This document shows, piece after piece, positions 34,952 to 44,702 of a stretch of 64,000 nt of DNA. The position numbers and the translations under genes were made by a program. Source of the DNA: Candidatus Roslinia caecavium. GTDB lineage: Bacteria > Bacillota > Clostridia > Monoglobales > Monoglobaceae. The notes beneath the pieces were generated by a model. The model had not been told where the DNA came from. It did no database searches and was given only the letters and a program-made list of their open reading frames with translations. Positions within the stretch are counted from its first letter, which is position 1, and every line of letters starts with the position of its first letter. The DNA lies in NCBI GenBank assembly GCA_904419955.1, contig CAJFTO010000010.1, forward strand, positions 1-64,000, written 5' to 3'.

Positions 34952-35036
34952 GCTCTTTGGGAATTTATTTTTATATGCAATGTAGAAATTTTACAAAAAT
35001 TAATCGCTGTTTATGTGCAATATTTCCACATTCGCA

Positions 35037-36140
35037 TTATGCATCGGCGTCGCCCTCGATATCTACGCCTCTGAATTTGAGCTTTAGATTCCCGTCTCCG
35101 ATCCGGTCGGAAAACGACTGTATCTTCTCCGCAACTCTCGCCGCGGCGTCTCCTTCAAGCGGCGTCGGGCAATAGTCGTTATACGAAGACGTAGACGAGA
35201 TAGAACACGGAATTATCTCATAGTCGTCGTCGGTACCTACCATACCGTCCCTTACGCTGAATGTCTGTCTGAATATCATAGTATCCTTATCCGAGGGATT
35301 CTGATTTCCTCCAAAGCAAAAGTTGCCCATACTATAGACTATGTACTTTTTGTTATACTTCTCAACGCCCTGCAAAACGTGAGGATGGTGACCGATGACC
35401 AAGTCGGCTCCGAGGTCTACCGCCTCGTGCGCCAGATCGATCTGCGACTGCGTCGGCGTGTTCTCCCCCTCGACGCCCCAGTGCGCTTCGACGATTATGA
35501 GCTCCGCGCCCTTGTCCTTGACGTCCTGCATCGCGATCGGCAGAGTCTCCGCCGCCGAACCGTCCAGCTCGTATATGCCTACAAGTCCTACCTTAACTCC
35601 ATTTACCTCGGTCACCGCGGCGTTCTCGTTCTCAAACCAAATTATCCCCGCGTCCTCGAGATATTTTTTCGTATCCTCGGCGCTCTCCTCGCCGTAGTCC
35701 GAACTGTGATTGTTCGCAAGCGTTACCGCCTCGATACTGCCGGCGCTGAGAGCCTGAACGTACTCGGGATCGGCCTTGAATGCGAACGTCTTATCCTGCC
35801 GGACGCCGCGGTCGGTTAGCGTGCCCTCAAAGTTAACTATCGTCAGATCGTCGTTTTCAAATATCTCTTTGACGTTGCTGAATAAATATGAATAGTCGTT
35901 GTTTTTATCCGCCATCAGCTCAGGCATCGTATAGCCGCCAAAGTTAACGTCGGTTCCGAGCGTAACGTCTCCGGCGCAGCTTATCGTCACCTTTTTGATC
36001 TCGTTTTCCGCCGAAACGGCGGTCGGTTCCGCCTCTGCGCTCGTTTTTTCGGCGTCGTTTCCGTTTCCGCATCCGGTCGGCAAAATCAACATAACCGCCG
36101 CCGCTGCGGACGCCAGTATACGCTTAAATAAATTGTTCAT
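35037..36140 (-). CDS. CapA-family lipoprotein inside the ribosomal cluster
   Basis: A protein of about 367 residues with a signal peptide ending in a lipobox-like LPTGC, then a metallophosphatase-fold CapA (PGA_cap) domain: CAGDVTLGTD, NFEGTLTD, LANNHSSDYGEES, and later VIGHHPHVLQGVEKY and YSMGNF, which hold the family's metal-binding residues. CapA proteins are linked to poly-gamma-glutamate or other surface polymer synthesis. I start at the ATG at 36140, the first before a signal sequence; the frame is open 14 codons further, up to the end of infA. Its place between infA and rpmJ is not typical. Confidence 0.88.
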   Translation of the reverse strand: MNNLFKRILASAAAAVMLILPTGCGNGNDAEKTSAEAEPTAVSAENEIKKVTISCAGDVTLGTDVNFGGYTMPELMADKNNDYSYLFSNVKEIFENDDLTIVNFEGTLTDRGVRQDKTFAFKADPEYVQALSAGSIEAVTLANNHSSDYGEESAEDTKKYLEDAGIIWFENENAAVTEVNGVKVGLVGIYELDGSAAETLPIAMQDVKDKGAELIIVEAHWGVEGENTPTQSQIDLAHEAVDLGADLVIGHHPHVLQGVEKYNKKYIVYSMGNFCFGGNQNPSDKDTMIFRQTFSVRDGMVGTDDDYEIIPCSISSTSSYNDYCPTPLEGDAAARVAEKIQSFSDRIGDGNLKLKFRGVDIEGDADA

Positions 36141-36182
36141 AACTATCCGTCCCATCTTGTCCAAAGTTCCGGCGCCCGTCAA

Positions 36183-36401
36183 TTACTTTGCGCGCCATGT
36201 TATACGGCCCTTTGTCAGATCATACGGCGATATTTCTACCGTAACCTTATCGCCCTTTAATATCTTAATAAAGTGCATTCTGAGCTTACCGGATATGTGC
36301 GCCGTGACTTTATGCCCGTTTTCCAGCTCGACGATAAACATCGCGTTGGGCAGCACCTCTTCAACTCTTCCCTCTACCTCGATTACATCTTCTTTTGACA
36401 T
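36183..36401 (-). CDS. infA: Translation initiation factor IF-1
   Basis: A 72-residue S1-domain protein that occupies the A site of the 30S subunit during initiation. Family landmarks are present: [38 protein letters not shown], and TKGRITWR at the end. Full length. Downstream of map and the KOW gene. Confidence 0.98.
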   Translation of the reverse strand: MSKEDVIEVEGRVEEVLPNAMFIVELENGHKVTAHISGKLRMHFIKILKGDKVTVEISPYDLTKGRITWRAK

Positions 36402-36512
36402 ATTTCTGCCTCCTTTTCATAATGATTTTATAATAATATTTTATTATTTTTTAAACTTTCAGCGCATAATCTGCGCCTTCGCGCGGCAATAAAAGCCGCC
36501 GCGGCGTGTTCT

Positions 36513-36854
36513 CTAATTCGCAGCTCTGCCGTCGCGGACCTTTTTGATGAACTTGCGGATCTCGGAATCCAATACGTCGATCCTGTCCTCTATCATCGAA
36601 GTCATCTCGCCGTCCGCCGGACGCTCCATCTCGACGTGCTTGATATTTTTACGCTTTGGATTTTTGATCCTTCTGTACTTGCCGTCGCAAAGCCACGCGT
36701 ATTTATCCCCGTCCATCCCAACGACGATATACAAATTTCCCGCGCCGCGTCCGGAAACCGCGCGGACAACGCTGCCCACCGAATAATCCCGCGCATGTTT
36801 CATATCCGAAACGGCCGGCGCGTTCTTGTTATTTTCCAAATTTTCTATACTCAT
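36513..36854 (-). CDS. KOW-domain RNA-binding protein
   Basis: A 113-residue protein of the KOW/ribosomal L14e-like family found between map and infA in Clostridia; its role is not defined. The KOW core is at about residues 23-70 (DYSVGSVVRAVSGRGAGNLYIVVGMDGDKYAWLCDGKYRRIKNPKRKNIKHVE), followed by a helical, charged tail. The first 17 residues before MKHARDYS have no clear counterpart, so a later start is possible. Confidence 0.85.
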   Translation of the reverse strand: MSIENLENNKNAPAVSDMKHARDYSVGSVVRAVSGRGAGNLYIVVGMDGDKYAWLCDGKYRRIKNPKRKNIKHVEMERPADGEMTSMIEDRIDVLDSEIRKFIKKVRDGRAAN

Positions 36855-36874
36855 GATCTCCTGATTACGTCGCC

Positions 36875-37627
36875 CTATTGTTTTGGCAGGGTGAGCAGTA
36901 CGGGTTCGTCCTTTGTTATAAGCACCGAATTTTCATAGTGCGCCGTGAGCTTTCCGTCCTTTGCGATCACCGACCAATCGTTGTCGGCGACATAGACGTC
37001 CTTCTTCCCCTGCAGCACCATCGGCTCGACCGCTATGATCATTCCTGCTCTCAAACGCACGCCTTTAGTTTTAGTCACATAGTTCGGAATCTCCGGGTCC
37101 TCGTGCAGGTCCGCGCCCACGCCGTGACCGCAGTAGCCTCTGAGCACCGAATAACCGGCGCCCTCGACGTGATTCTGGATCGCCGCCGAAATGTCGCAGA
37201 TACGATAACCCTCCCGCATATATTTTAATCCCTCGAAAAAGCTTTGTTCTGTAACGTCTATCAAACGCTGCGTCTCGGCGCTCGCCTTGCCGACCGCGAA
37301 CGTTCTGCACGCGTCGCCGTTATACCCCTTATAGCAGGCGCCGACGTCGATGCTCACGACGTCCCCTTCTTTAAGAGGGTTATGATCCGGAAAGCCGTGG
37401 ATGATAACCTCGTTAACGCTCGCGCACACGCTGCCCGGAAATCCGCCGTAACCCTTGAACGAAGCCGTACAGCCGCGGCTCTTTATATATTTCTCCGCGA
37501 TCTTATCGAGCTCGTACGTAGTAACGCCGGGTCTTACCGCCTCGCGGACGCGTTCAAGCGTTTCATATGTAATTCTGCCCGCGACCTTCATTTTCTCGAT
37601 CTCGGACTTGGACTTGATCACTACCAT
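36875..37627 (-). CDS. map: Methionine aminopeptidase
   Basis: Removes the N-terminal methionine of new proteins. The 250-residue type I enzyme has the metal ligands in the expected places: the SIDVGACYKGYNGDACRTF region (two aspartates), HGVGADLHEDPEIPNY (histidine), AVEPMVLQG (glutamate) and ENSVLIT (glutamate) near the C-terminus. Position between adk and the KOW gene is standard. Confidence 0.97.
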   Translation of the reverse strand: MVVIKSKSEIEKMKVAGRITYETLERVREAVRPGVTTYELDKIAEKYIKSRGCTASFKGYGGFPGSVCASVNEVIIHGFPDHNPLKEGDVVSIDVGACYKGYNGDACRTFAVGKASAETQRLIDVTEQSFFEGLKYMREGYRICDISAAIQNHVEGAGYSVLRGYCGHGVGADLHEDPEIPNYVTKTKGVRLRAGMIIAVEPMVLQGKKDVYVADNDWSVIAKDGKLTAHYENSVLITKDEPVLLTLPKQ

Positions 37628-37765
37628 ATTAAAACCCCCTAAACCAACTGCAATTCACAAAAAAATACTCCGGCGGCGCCTCGATACCGCCGAATAAACT
37701 TTTGTACAAAGAAATAACAATTTATTTGCGCGATTACTTAATTCAAGCGTCGCGCCAAACAAATA

Positions 37766-38398
37766 TTAGTCCTCGAGAGCCTTCAAAACCTCGGCGGTGG
37801 TGTCGGCGATCTCTTCCTGACCCTCCGCTACGCGCAGCATACCCTTCTCGCGGTAATAGTCGAGCAACGGCTCTGTCTGCTGATGGTAAGTGTTTAATCT
37901 GTTTTTGACCGTCTCGGGCTTGTCGTCCTCGCGGACGTTCAGGTCTCCGCCGCACTTATCGCATTTGCCCTCTACCTTCGGCTTTCTGTACTCCTTATGA
38001 TAGGTCGTGCCGCATTTGCCGCACTCGAGTCTGCCCGACAGGCGCGCTATTATCTTCTCGTCCGGGACCTCGATACTCAAGACCTTATCGATATCTATAT
38101 CCGAATTGTCGAGAGCTTCCGCCTGAGCGATCGTGCGCGGGAATCCGTCGAGTATAAAGCCGTTCTTGCAGTCCGGCTCTCCAAGACGCTTTTCCATCAG
38201 CTCGATCATTACCTCGTCCGGAACCAACTTGCCGTCGTTAATGTACTGCGACGCCAGCTTTCCGAGCTCGGTCTCTTCTTTGATATTCGTCCTCAAAATA
38301 ACTCCGGTGGATATTGTGGGGATTTCATAATGTTCGCTAAGCTTTTCAGCCTGAGTGCCCTTTCCGGCGCCCGGCGCCGCCAATAAAATCAGTCTCAT
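37766..38398 (-). CDS. adk: Adenylate kinase
   Basis: Converts AMP and ATP to two ADP. The 210-residue protein starts MRLILLAAPGAGKGTQ with the P-loop at residues 7-15. The lid has the four-cysteine zinc form (CGKCGTTYH...CDKCGGDL), typical of Firmicutes. Family residues DGFPRT near 85 and the NMP-binding part are present. I use the ATG at 38398, which has GGAGG eight bases upstream; the frame stays open 52 codons further but the added residues do not belong to the family. Confidence 0.97.
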   Translation of the reverse strand: MRLILLAAPGAGKGTQAEKLSEHYEIPTISTGVILRTNIKEETELGKLASQYINDGKLVPDEVMIELMEKRLGEPDCKNGFILDGFPRTIAQAEALDNSDIDIDKVLSIEVPDEKIIARLSGRLECGKCGTTYHKEYRKPKVEGKCDKCGGDLNVREDDKPETVKNRLNTYHQQTEPLLDYYREKGMLRVAEGQEEIADTTAEVLKALED

Positions 38399-38872
38399 TT
38401 TTTCTTCCTCCATTTCGTATATAAAAAATATTATATACTTTATATTTAACTTGGTATATTCTCTCAGGCCGCCGCGCAATCTAAAGCAAATTATACCAAA
38501 TTTATTATTAACATATTCCAAAAATATTATAACCGTACATGAAAATTCTCCCAATATTATTATAAACCTTAAGCTCCGGCTAAACGCCTCAAACGCGCTA
38601 GTCCTCGTATTCGAAGCGAACCCCCGCGCATATATGCGGCGCCCGTTTCAAACGCAGGAACATAGACCCGCGTTATACGCTCGGCCCTCCGTTTAAATCG
38701 ATCTAACGTATTGGTTTGAATTTTTCGGCTATAAAAAACATGGAGCAGATACTTAGACATTTTCCGCCTATGAATCCACTCCTATGATTATATTTTATTT
38801 GAACCTATTTTGTCAAGCTATTAACAATAATATTGTTAAATACTGCCGAACGTTCTCTATAATTTCGGTCGA
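38399..38872 (-). promoter_or_regulatory. 474-base gap between secY and adk, with promoters
   Basis: This break in the spc operon holds (a) a strong minus-strand promoter, TTGACA (38816-38811), 18-base spacer, TATAAT (38792-38787), giving a roughly 380-nt leader; (b) a closer extended -10 promoter, TTGGTATAAT, with TATAAT at 38495-38490; (c) a 19-bp palindrome just upstream of (a). A 63-codon frame (38569-38760) starts soon after promoter (a) with a weak ribosome binding site; it is basic, unrecognised, and I do not call it a gene. Confidence 0.7.
38821..38839. promoter_or_regulatory. Palindrome TTAACAATAATATTGTTAA upstream of the adk promoter
   Basis: A 19-bp palindrome with one central base, four bases upstream of the -35 element. 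A regulator site is likely. The same 13-base core appears at 63329-63341. Confidence 0.5.
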
Positions 38873-40153
38873 CTATTCCAAGAAGCCCTTATAATGTCTT
38901 ACAAGCATCTGCGACTCGATATTCTTAACCGTCTCAAGCGCAACGCCGACAAGAATCAAGAGCGACGTGCCTCCGATAGAGAAGTTTTGGATGTTGAGCG
39001 CCAAGTTTAAGAATATAGGAAGTATAGCTATCAGACCAAGGAATATCGCGCCGACCAGAGTGATTCTCGATAGAACTTTTGAAATGTACTCCGAAGTCGG
39101 ACGTCCGGGTCTGATTCCCGGAATAAATCCTCCGTTCTTCTTCATATTATTAGACATTTCAATCGGATTGAACTGAATTGCCGTATAGAAATATGTGAAG
39201 AATATTATCAGCAGGAAGTACAATATAGCGTATATCCACGAATCCTGCGAGAACACAGCCAAGAACGCTCCCCAGAAACCGCCCGACTGAGAAGTTACTC
39301 CAAAGAATCCGGCAATCGTACCTGGGAAGGACATGATCGACATCGCGAAGATGATCGGAATAACGCCGGACGCCGCTACCTTGATCGGGATATGCGTACT
39401 CTGTCCGCCGTACATCTTACGGCCGACTACGCGCTTCGCATACTGAACCGGGATACGTCTTTCCGCTTCGTTCATCATAACGACCAGGCCTATAGCTAAG
39501 AGCGCGAGTATAAGCAGCGCTACTACTCCGACTATACTAAGCGTGCCGCCTTTTGCGTAAGCGTAGAGCGACTGAACCATCGAAGGGAATCTTGAAACTA
39601 TACCCGCGAAGATTATCAGGGATATACCGTTACCAACGCCCTTTTCGGTGATCTGCTCGCCCAGCCACATAAGAAACGCCGTGCCGGCCGTAAATGTGAA
39701 TATTACGACGATCGCAGTAGCGAATCCCGGATTTGTGACCGCGCCGTAGCTGTTAAGCAGAAAATACAAGCCTATTGCCTGTATAAACGCGAGTACGACC
39801 GTTCCGTAACGGGTTATCTGACCTATCTTCTTTCTGCCGTCCTCGCCCTGCTTCTGAAGTCTTTCGAGCGCGGGTATCGCCACGCACAAAAGCTGCATGA
39901 TAATCGACGAGTTAATGTACGGCGTGATACTCATAGCGAATATCGTAGCGTTCTGGAACGCGCCGCCCGAGATGATATCTATAAATCCGAACAGCGAGTT
40001 CTCGCTCGTAAATATCTGGCGCATTGCTTCGGGTTCCAGAAGGGGTACGGGTATACACGAGCCCAATCTGAAAATTATAAGCATTATCAGCGTATAGATC
40101 AGCTTTTTCCTGAGATCCGGGATCTTCCATGCATTCTTTATTGTCTCGAACAT
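38873..40153 (-). CDS. secY: Protein translocase subunit SecY
   Basis: Channel subunit of the Sec translocon, embedded in the cytoplasmic membrane. The 426-residue protein has ten hydrophobic segments and the family signatures (AWKIPDLRKKLIYTLIMLIIFRLGS start; GIRPGRPTSEYISKVLSRITLVGA near 345). Full length. It lies after rplO in the spc operon. Confidence 0.98.
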   Translation of the reverse strand: MFETIKNAWKIPDLRKKLIYTLIMLIIFRLGSCIPVPLLEPEAMRQIFTSENSLFGFIDIISGGAFQNATIFAMSITPYINSSIIMQLLCVAIPALERLQKQGEDGRKKIGQITRYGTVVLAFIQAIGLYFLLNSYGAVTNPGFATAIVVIFTFTAGTAFLMWLGEQITEKGVGNGISLIIFAGIVSRFPSMVQSLYAYAKGGTLSIVGVVALLILALLAIGLVVMMNEAERRIPVQYAKRVVGRKMYGGQSTHIPIKVAASGVIPIIFAMSIMSFPGTIAGFFGVTSQSGGFWGAFLAVFSQDSWIYAILYFLLIIFFTYFYTAIQFNPIEMSNNMKKNGGFIPGIRPGRPTSEYISKVLSRITLVGAIFLGLIAILPIFLNLALNIQNFSIGGTSLLILVGVALETVKNIESQMLVRHYKGFLE

Positions 40154-40156
40154 GAC

Positions 40157-40606
40157 TTATACCACCTCAGTCTTTCCGCCCGCTGCAGTTATTTTCTCTG
40201 CGGCGGACTTACTGAACCTCTTAGCTTTAACCGTCAAATTCTTATTAAGCTCGCCGCGGCCCAATATTACCAAGCCGTCGTTGATCTTGGAAATAACACC
40301 GTTTTCTTTAAGAAACTCGGCTGTTATCTCAGTCCCGTTCTCAAACTTGTTAAGAGCTTCTACGTTGACCGAAACATATTTCTTTGCAAAGATATTTGTA
40401 AATCCGCGTTTCGGAAGTCTTCTGTAAATAGGCATCTGTCCGCCCTCGAATCCGGGACGTACGCCGCCTCCGCTACGCGCGTTCTGACCTTTTTGACCTC
40501 TACCGGCAGTTTTTCCGTTGCCGCTTCCATGGCCTCTGCCGACTCTGAATGATTTCTTCTTCGAACCATTGCTTGGAGATAATTCATGAAGTTTCATTGA
40601 GTCCAC
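40157..40606 (-). CDS. rplO: 50S ribosomal protein L15
   Basis: A 149-residue L15 with the glycine-rich N-terminus ([25 protein letters not shown]) and the C-terminal [14 protein letters not shown] region. Normal length. secY starts three bases downstream, so the two are coupled; the gap before it (to rpmD) is unusually long. Confidence 0.97.
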   Translation of the reverse strand: MDSMKLHELSPSNGSKKKSFRVGRGHGSGNGKTAGRGQKGQNARSGGGVRPGFEGGQMPIYRRLPKRGFTNIFAKKYVSVNVEALNKFENGTEITAEFLKENGVISKINDGLVILGRGELNKNLTVKAKRFSKSAAEKITAAGGKTEVV

Positions 40607-40860
40607 CTCCTCCTTTTCAACTTAATTTTCAATTATGAAAAAGTTTTCTTCAAACCGACCGGTCTATCGGCCGGTTTAGCCGAGCGAAGCCCGGCTCTTT
40701 ATATATTACTACACTTTTACTGTCGTATATTACCGAAAAACAACAAATCTGTTAAAATAACGTTACCAAACTCATTGTTTAGCTAAACTTTATACAGAAT
40801 AATAAACCGAACGCCGTATTCGGTTTAATCGGGCCGCTCATCTCGGCGGCCGCGCGTCTA
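40607..40860 (-). promoter_or_regulatory. 254-base structured gap between rpmD and rplO
   Basis: In bacteria these genes are usually a few bases apart. Here the gap holds three hairpins: GGCCGC/GCGGCC at 40832-40851, AAACCGAA/TTCGGTTT at 40804-40826 (followed in RNA by a T-rich ATTATTCTG), and a GC-rich one near 40652-40677. The second looks terminator-like. The gap may hold an internal attenuator or processing site; no trusted promoter was seen. Confidence 0.5.
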
Positions 40861-41040
40861 TTACTCTTCTACGGTAACCAGGTGCTTAACCTTGAAAATC
40901 ATTCCTCTAATTTGAGCGTTATCAGGTTTTTCAACAGTCTGGTGCAGCTTTCTAAGACCGAGCGCCTTTACTGTAGCGATCTGATCTTTCTTACAGCCTA
41001 TCGTACTCTTTTTAAGAGTTACTTTAATTGTATTAGCCAC
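40861..41040 (-). CDS. rpmD: 50S ribosomal protein L30
   Basis: A 59-residue protein starting at GTG ([20 protein letters not shown] when read from the start) and ending VKHLVTVEE. The pattern [27 protein letters not shown] matches L30. The GTG is preceded by AGGAGG with an eight-base gap. It lies between rpsE and rplO. Confidence 0.97.
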   Translation of the reverse strand: MANTIKVTLKKSTIGCKKDQIATVKALGLRKLHQTVEKPDNAQIRGMIFKVKHLVTVEE

Positions 41041-41065
41041 TGTTATGTCCTCCTGTCTTTAAAAC

Positions 41066-41596
41066 TTAGCCCAAAATTTCTTCCGGCTTCTTGCCGCGAA
41101 GCGCCGCGACTTCCTCAAGGCTCTTGAGCGACGCCAATCCCTCTATCGTAGCTGCGACTACGTTTTTAGGATTGTTGCTGCGCAAACACTTCGTTCTTAT
41201 ATTTTTAATTCCGGCCAATTCAAGCACCGCGCGCGCGGGGCCTCCGGCGATAACTCCGGTACCTTCAGCGGCGGGTTTGAGCAATACTCTGCCCGCGCCG
41301 TACTCTCCGATTATCTCGTGCGGTATTGTTGAATAAAGCAACGGAACCGTTATCATATTCTTCTTAGCGTCGTCTATACCCTTGCGGATAGCGTCGGGAA
41401 TTTCAGCCGCTTTACCCATTCCGCATCCAACGTGACCGTTTCCGTCGCCTACGACTACGAGCGCTGAAAATCTGAAGTTTCTACCGCCCTTTACAACCTT
41501 CGCTACGCGGTTGAGGTATACGACTTTCTCTTGAATGTCGAGCGCGTCAGCGTTGATACGTTCCTGTTTCCTGGTTCTTTCGCCCTTCTCTGCCAT
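41066..41596 (-). CDS. rpsE: 30S ribosomal protein S5
   Basis: S5 affects decoding accuracy and 30S assembly. The 176-residue protein shows the double-stranded RNA-binding fold N-terminal part ([43 protein letters not shown]-like block) and the C-terminal [20 protein letters not shown] region. Standard length and place. Confidence 0.97.
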   Translation of the reverse strand: MAEKGERTRKQERINADALDIQEKVVYLNRVAKVVKGGRNFRFSALVVVGDGNGHVGCGMGKAAEIPDAIRKGIDDAKKNMITVPLLYSTIPHEIIGEYGAGRVLLKPAAEGTGVIAGGPARAVLELAGIKNIRTKCLRSNNPKNVVAATIEGLASLKSLEEVAALRGKKPEEILG

Positions 41597-41626
41597 TTAT
41601 CTTTTCACCTCTTCCATGAGTAATAA

Positions 41627-41989
41627 TTAGAATTTAAGGCCGCCCTCGCGAGCGCCGTCGGCGAGCATAGCAACTCTGCCGTGATACACATATCCGCCTC
41701 TGTCGAATACGACTTCGCTGATACCCTTTTCAGCCGCTTTCTTAGCAACTAACTGGCCTACGGCCTTAGCCGCGTCCTTGTTTCCGCCGTAGTTTGCTTT
41801 TAGCTCTGGATCCAGAGTCGATGCCGAAACTAAAGTAGTACCCGTCGTGTCGTCGATGATCTGAGCGTATATGTGCTTTAGACTTCTGAAAACGCACAGT
41901 CTCGGGGTCTCGGGAGTGCCCGATACCTTCTTGCGGACTCTGGCGTGTCTTGCAAGTCTCGATACGTTGCTGCTTTCCTTCTTAATCAT
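41627..41989 (-). CDS. rplR: 50S ribosomal protein L18
   Basis: Binds 5S rRNA together with L5. The 120-residue protein has [34 protein letters not shown] and the C-terminal [23 protein letters not shown] that are specific to L18. Full length. Confidence 0.97.
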   Translation of the reverse strand: MIKKESSNVSRLARHARVRKKVSGTPETPRLCVFRSLKHIYAQIIDDTTGTTLVSASTLDPELKANYGGNKDAAKAVGQLVAKKAAEKGISEVVFDRGGYVYHGRVAMLADGAREGGLKF

Positions 41990-42013
41990 TAAATCTGCAC
42001 CTCCTTGCGGTTA

Positions 42014-42559
42014 CTACTTCTTAGAACCTGCCTTACCTTCCTTACGTATGATTCTCTCGTCGATATATTTAATACCCTTGCCCTTATACGGCTCCGGCGG
42101 TCTCTTCTCTCTTACCTCTGCGGCAAACTGACCGACCTTCTGCTTGTCGGGACCCGAGATGATTATCTGGTTCGGCTGAGGAACCTCGATAGTAATCCCG
42201 TCAGTCTCTTCCATCTCGACCTGATGCGAATAACCCAGGTTCATAACCAGCTTCTTACCCTGCTTCGCAGCTCTGTAACCTACGCCGTTGACCTGGAGCT
42301 CCTTCTTAAATCCCTCTGTAGTACCAACTATCATATTATTCAGCAGGGTACGAGTGAGACCGTGAAGCGATTTATGCATTTTTGATTCCGAAGGACGCTT
42401 TACAGTTATTACTCCTTCGCTTTGTTCAATGATCATATCCTTGGGAAGAACCTTGTTAAGCTCGCCCTTAGGACCCTTTACGGTAACTTCATTGTTTTCG
42501 CCGACCTTAACCTCTACGCCCGCGGGCACGGTTATCGGCATGTTTCCTATACGTGACAA
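42014..42559 (-). CDS. rplF: 50S ribosomal protein L6
   Basis: A 181-residue protein with two similar halves; the C-terminal PEPYKGKGIKYIDERIIRKEGKAGSKK matches L6. Placed near the GTPase-associated centre of the large subunit. Starts MSRIGNMPITVPAGVEV. Standard place after rpsH. Confidence 0.97.
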   Translation of the reverse strand: MSRIGNMPITVPAGVEVKVGENNEVTVKGPKGELNKVLPKDMIIEQSEGVITVKRPSESKMHKSLHGLTRTLLNNMIVGTTEGFKKELQVNGVGYRAAKQGKKLVMNLGYSHQVEMEETDGITIEVPQPNQIIISGPDKQKVGQFAAEVREKRPPEPYKGKGIKYIDERIIRKEGKAGSKK

Positions 42560-42577
42560 TGAATTCTCCTCCTTTCC

Positions 42578-42976
42578 TTACCAAATAAACGCCAGAACTT
42601 CGCCGCCGACATTCTGACGACGAGCTTCTTTGTCCGTCATGATTCCTTTTGACGTCGATATGATCGCTATTCCCAAGCCCTTTAAGACTCTCGGAAGCTC
42701 GTCTTTCGACGCGTACGATCTAAGACCGGGTTTTGACACTCTCTTAAGTCCGGTCAATACTTTCTGCTTATTCTCAGCATATTTGAGCGTTATGCGGATC
42801 GTTCCCTGAACGCTGTCCTCTAAGAGCTCGGCGCTCTTTACATAACCCTCTTCTACCAAAATATCAGCTATCGCCTTTTTCATCTTAGACGCCGGTATAT
42901 CGACCGTTGCATGTCTCGCGTTGTTGGCGTTTCTGATTCTTGTGAGCATATCTGCTATAGGATCTGTAATATGCAT
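42578..42976 (-). CDS. rpsH: 30S ribosomal protein S8
   Basis: Primary 16S rRNA-binding protein. The 132-residue sequence starts [20 protein letters not shown] and ends with the family C-terminus [26 protein letters not shown]. In E. coli S8 represses the spc operon. Confidence 0.98.
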   Translation of the reverse strand: MHITDPIADMLTRIRNANNARHATVDIPASKMKKAIADILVEEGYVKSAELLEDSVQGTIRITLKYAENKQKVLTGLKRVSKPGLRSYASKDELPRVLKGLGIAIISTSKGIMTDKEARRQNVGGEVLAFIW

Positions 42977-43121
42977 TTGTATTTTACCTCCTTTTTATCG
43001 GAATTTCTATCTGTCTGCGCCGAGTCTGTATCTCGGCTCTACCTTACATAAAAATCGGTTTGGTTTTCCGTATTATACAGCCGCTTCAGCTGCTAACCAC
43101 CTGATTTTACTATATTTTATA

Positions 43122-43307
43122 TTACCATGACGCTTTCTTTACGCCAGGAATCTCGCCCTTGTAAGCAAGCTCACGGAAGCAAATTCTGCAAATTCCGAAT
43201 TTACGGAGATAAGCATGCGGTCTGCCGCATATCTTACATCTGTTATACTCGCGCGTGGAGTATTTCTGCTTCTTCTGCTGCTTGTTGACCATAGCTTTCT
43301 TAGCCAT
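43122..43307 (-). CDS. rpsN: 30S ribosomal protein S14, zinc form
   Basis: A 61-residue type Z S14 with the two CxxC pairs ([20 protein letters not shown]), the form used when zinc is plentiful and typical of Firmicutes. The rpsN-rpsH-rplF order is standard. Confidence 0.97.
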   Translation of the reverse strand: MAKKAMVNKQQKKQKYSTREYNRCKICGRPHAYLRKFGICRICFRELAYKGEIPGVKKASW

Positions 43308-43333
43308 AAATTAATCCTCCTTATTCGGTACTC

Positions 43334-43870
43334 TTATTTTGTAAACGGCGCTCCCATCAGCGTCAGAAGCTCGCGAGCTTCCTCGTCCGTCTCGGCTGTC
43401 GTAACAAATATGATGTCCATACCGCGGATCTTATCAATCTTATCATACTCTATCTCGGGGAATATAAGCTGCTCCTTGATACCCATCGAGTAGTTGCCTC
43501 TGCCGTCGAAAGAGTTGGGGTTGATACCTCTGAAGTCGCGTACGCGCGGAAGCGCCGCGTTGAAGAGTCTGTCTACGAACTCGTACATCTTAGAGTTTCT
43601 GAGCGTGACCTTGCAGCCGAGGTTCATACCTTCTCTTACTTTAAACGTTGCGACGGATTTTCTGGCCTTGGTGATTATAGGTCTCTGACCTGTAATGATA
43701 GCGAGATCGTTAGCCGCGTTCTCGCAAGCCTTCGAATTCTCTCTTGCGTCGCCGACGCCCATGTTTATAACGACTTTTACCAGCTTCGGTATCTGCATAA
43801 CGCTGTCGTAGTTGAACTTAGCCATAAGAGCGTCTTTGATTTCTTTATTGTATTTTTCTTCGAGTCTCAT
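43334..43870 (-). CDS. rplE: 50S ribosomal protein L5
   Basis: Binds 5S rRNA and contacts P-site tRNA. The 178-residue protein has [46 protein letters not shown] and the C-terminal [18 protein letters not shown] block. Full length. Confidence 0.98.
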   Translation of the reverse strand: MRLEEKYNKEIKDALMAKFNYDSVMQIPKLVKVVINMGVGDARENSKACENAANDLAIITGQRPIITKARKSVATFKVREGMNLGCKVTLRNSKMYEFVDRLFNAALPRVRDFRGINPNSFDGRGNYSMGIKEQLIFPEIEYDKIDKIRGMDIIFVTTAETDEEARELLTLMGAPFTK

Positions 43871-43907
43871 TTAATACTGCGTCCTCCTTCCGTTGGGATT
43901 TTAAAAA

Positions 43908-44228
43908 CTAAAATGTTTCTCCGCATTTCTTGCAGTAGCGAACGTGCGTGCCGTCCTCTAAGACTTTACGTCCTACTCTTGAGGGAGAGCCGCATTTGCT
44001 GCATACGTTCATAACCTTGCTTGCGTATATCGGGGTCTCCTGCTTAACTATGCCGCCCATCTCGCCCATTCTGCGGGGCTTTTTGTGTTTGGTAGCCATA
44101 GAAACGCCCTCAACTACGACCATGCGTCTTTTGGGGTCTACCGACAAAACTTTGCCTTTTTTGCCCTTATCCTTACCGGATAAAACGATTACATGATCGC
44201 CTGTCTTAACATGCAATTTTATAGACAT
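43908..44228 (-). CDS. rplX: 50S ribosomal protein L24
   Basis: Early assembly protein near the exit tunnel. The 106-residue protein has the KOW motif (GDHVIVLSGKDKGKKGKVL) and a C-terminal zinc ribbon (CSKCGSPSRVGRKVLEDGTHVRYCKKCG), a common Firmicute variant. Full length. Confidence 0.97.
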   Translation of the reverse strand: MSIKLHVKTGDHVIVLSGKDKGKKGKVLSVDPKRRMVVVEGVSMATKHKKPRRMGEMGGIVKQETPIYASKVMNVCSKCGSPSRVGRKVLEDGTHVRYCKKCGETF

Positions 44229-44333
44229 GTGTTGTTCCTCCTATCATTAGGTTTAAAATAACGCGTGCGCGCTTTTCGCCTTCAGCCGAGAGGTCTCGAG
44301 ATCGGACGTGAAAGCGCCGCGAAAACTTTAAAA

Positions 44334-44702
44334 TTAAAGTACCTCGGGAGCAAGCGACAATATTTTCATATAGTCCTTATCTCTGAGTTCTCTCGCAACA
44401 GGCCCGAATATACGGGTTCCTCTCGGAGTTTTATCATCTCTGATGATTACCGCCGCGTTCTCGTCAAATCTGATCTGAGAACCGTCGTTTCTCTTTACGC
44501 CTTTCGTGCTGCGTACGATTACGGCTTTAACGACTTCGCCCTTTTTAACAGCGCCGCCGGGCGTTGCTTTTTTTACAGAAGCTATGATAACGTCGCCTAT
44601 GTTGCCGTATCTTCTGAAAGATCCACCCATAACGCGGATACAAAGTATTTCTTTCGCTCCGCTGTTATCAGCAACCTTTAAAATAGTTTGCTGTTGTATC
44701 AT
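44334..44702 (-). CDS. rplN: 50S ribosomal protein L14
   Basis: The 122-residue protein begins [18 protein letters not shown] and carries the family signature near [18 protein letters not shown]. It contacts 16S rRNA across the subunit interface. Full length. Confidence 0.98.
   Translation of the reverse strand: MIQQQTILKVADNSGAKEILCIRVMGGSFRRYGNIGDVIIASVKKATPGGAVKKGEVVKAVIVRSTKGVKRNDGSQIRFDENAAVIIRDDKTPRGTRIFGPVARELRDKDYMKILSLAPEVL

Noticed and set aside
38569-38760. 63-codon basic ORF in the leader of adk
   Set aside because: Weak ribosome binding site and no recognisable content; the promoter and leader are well supported but the ORF is not.
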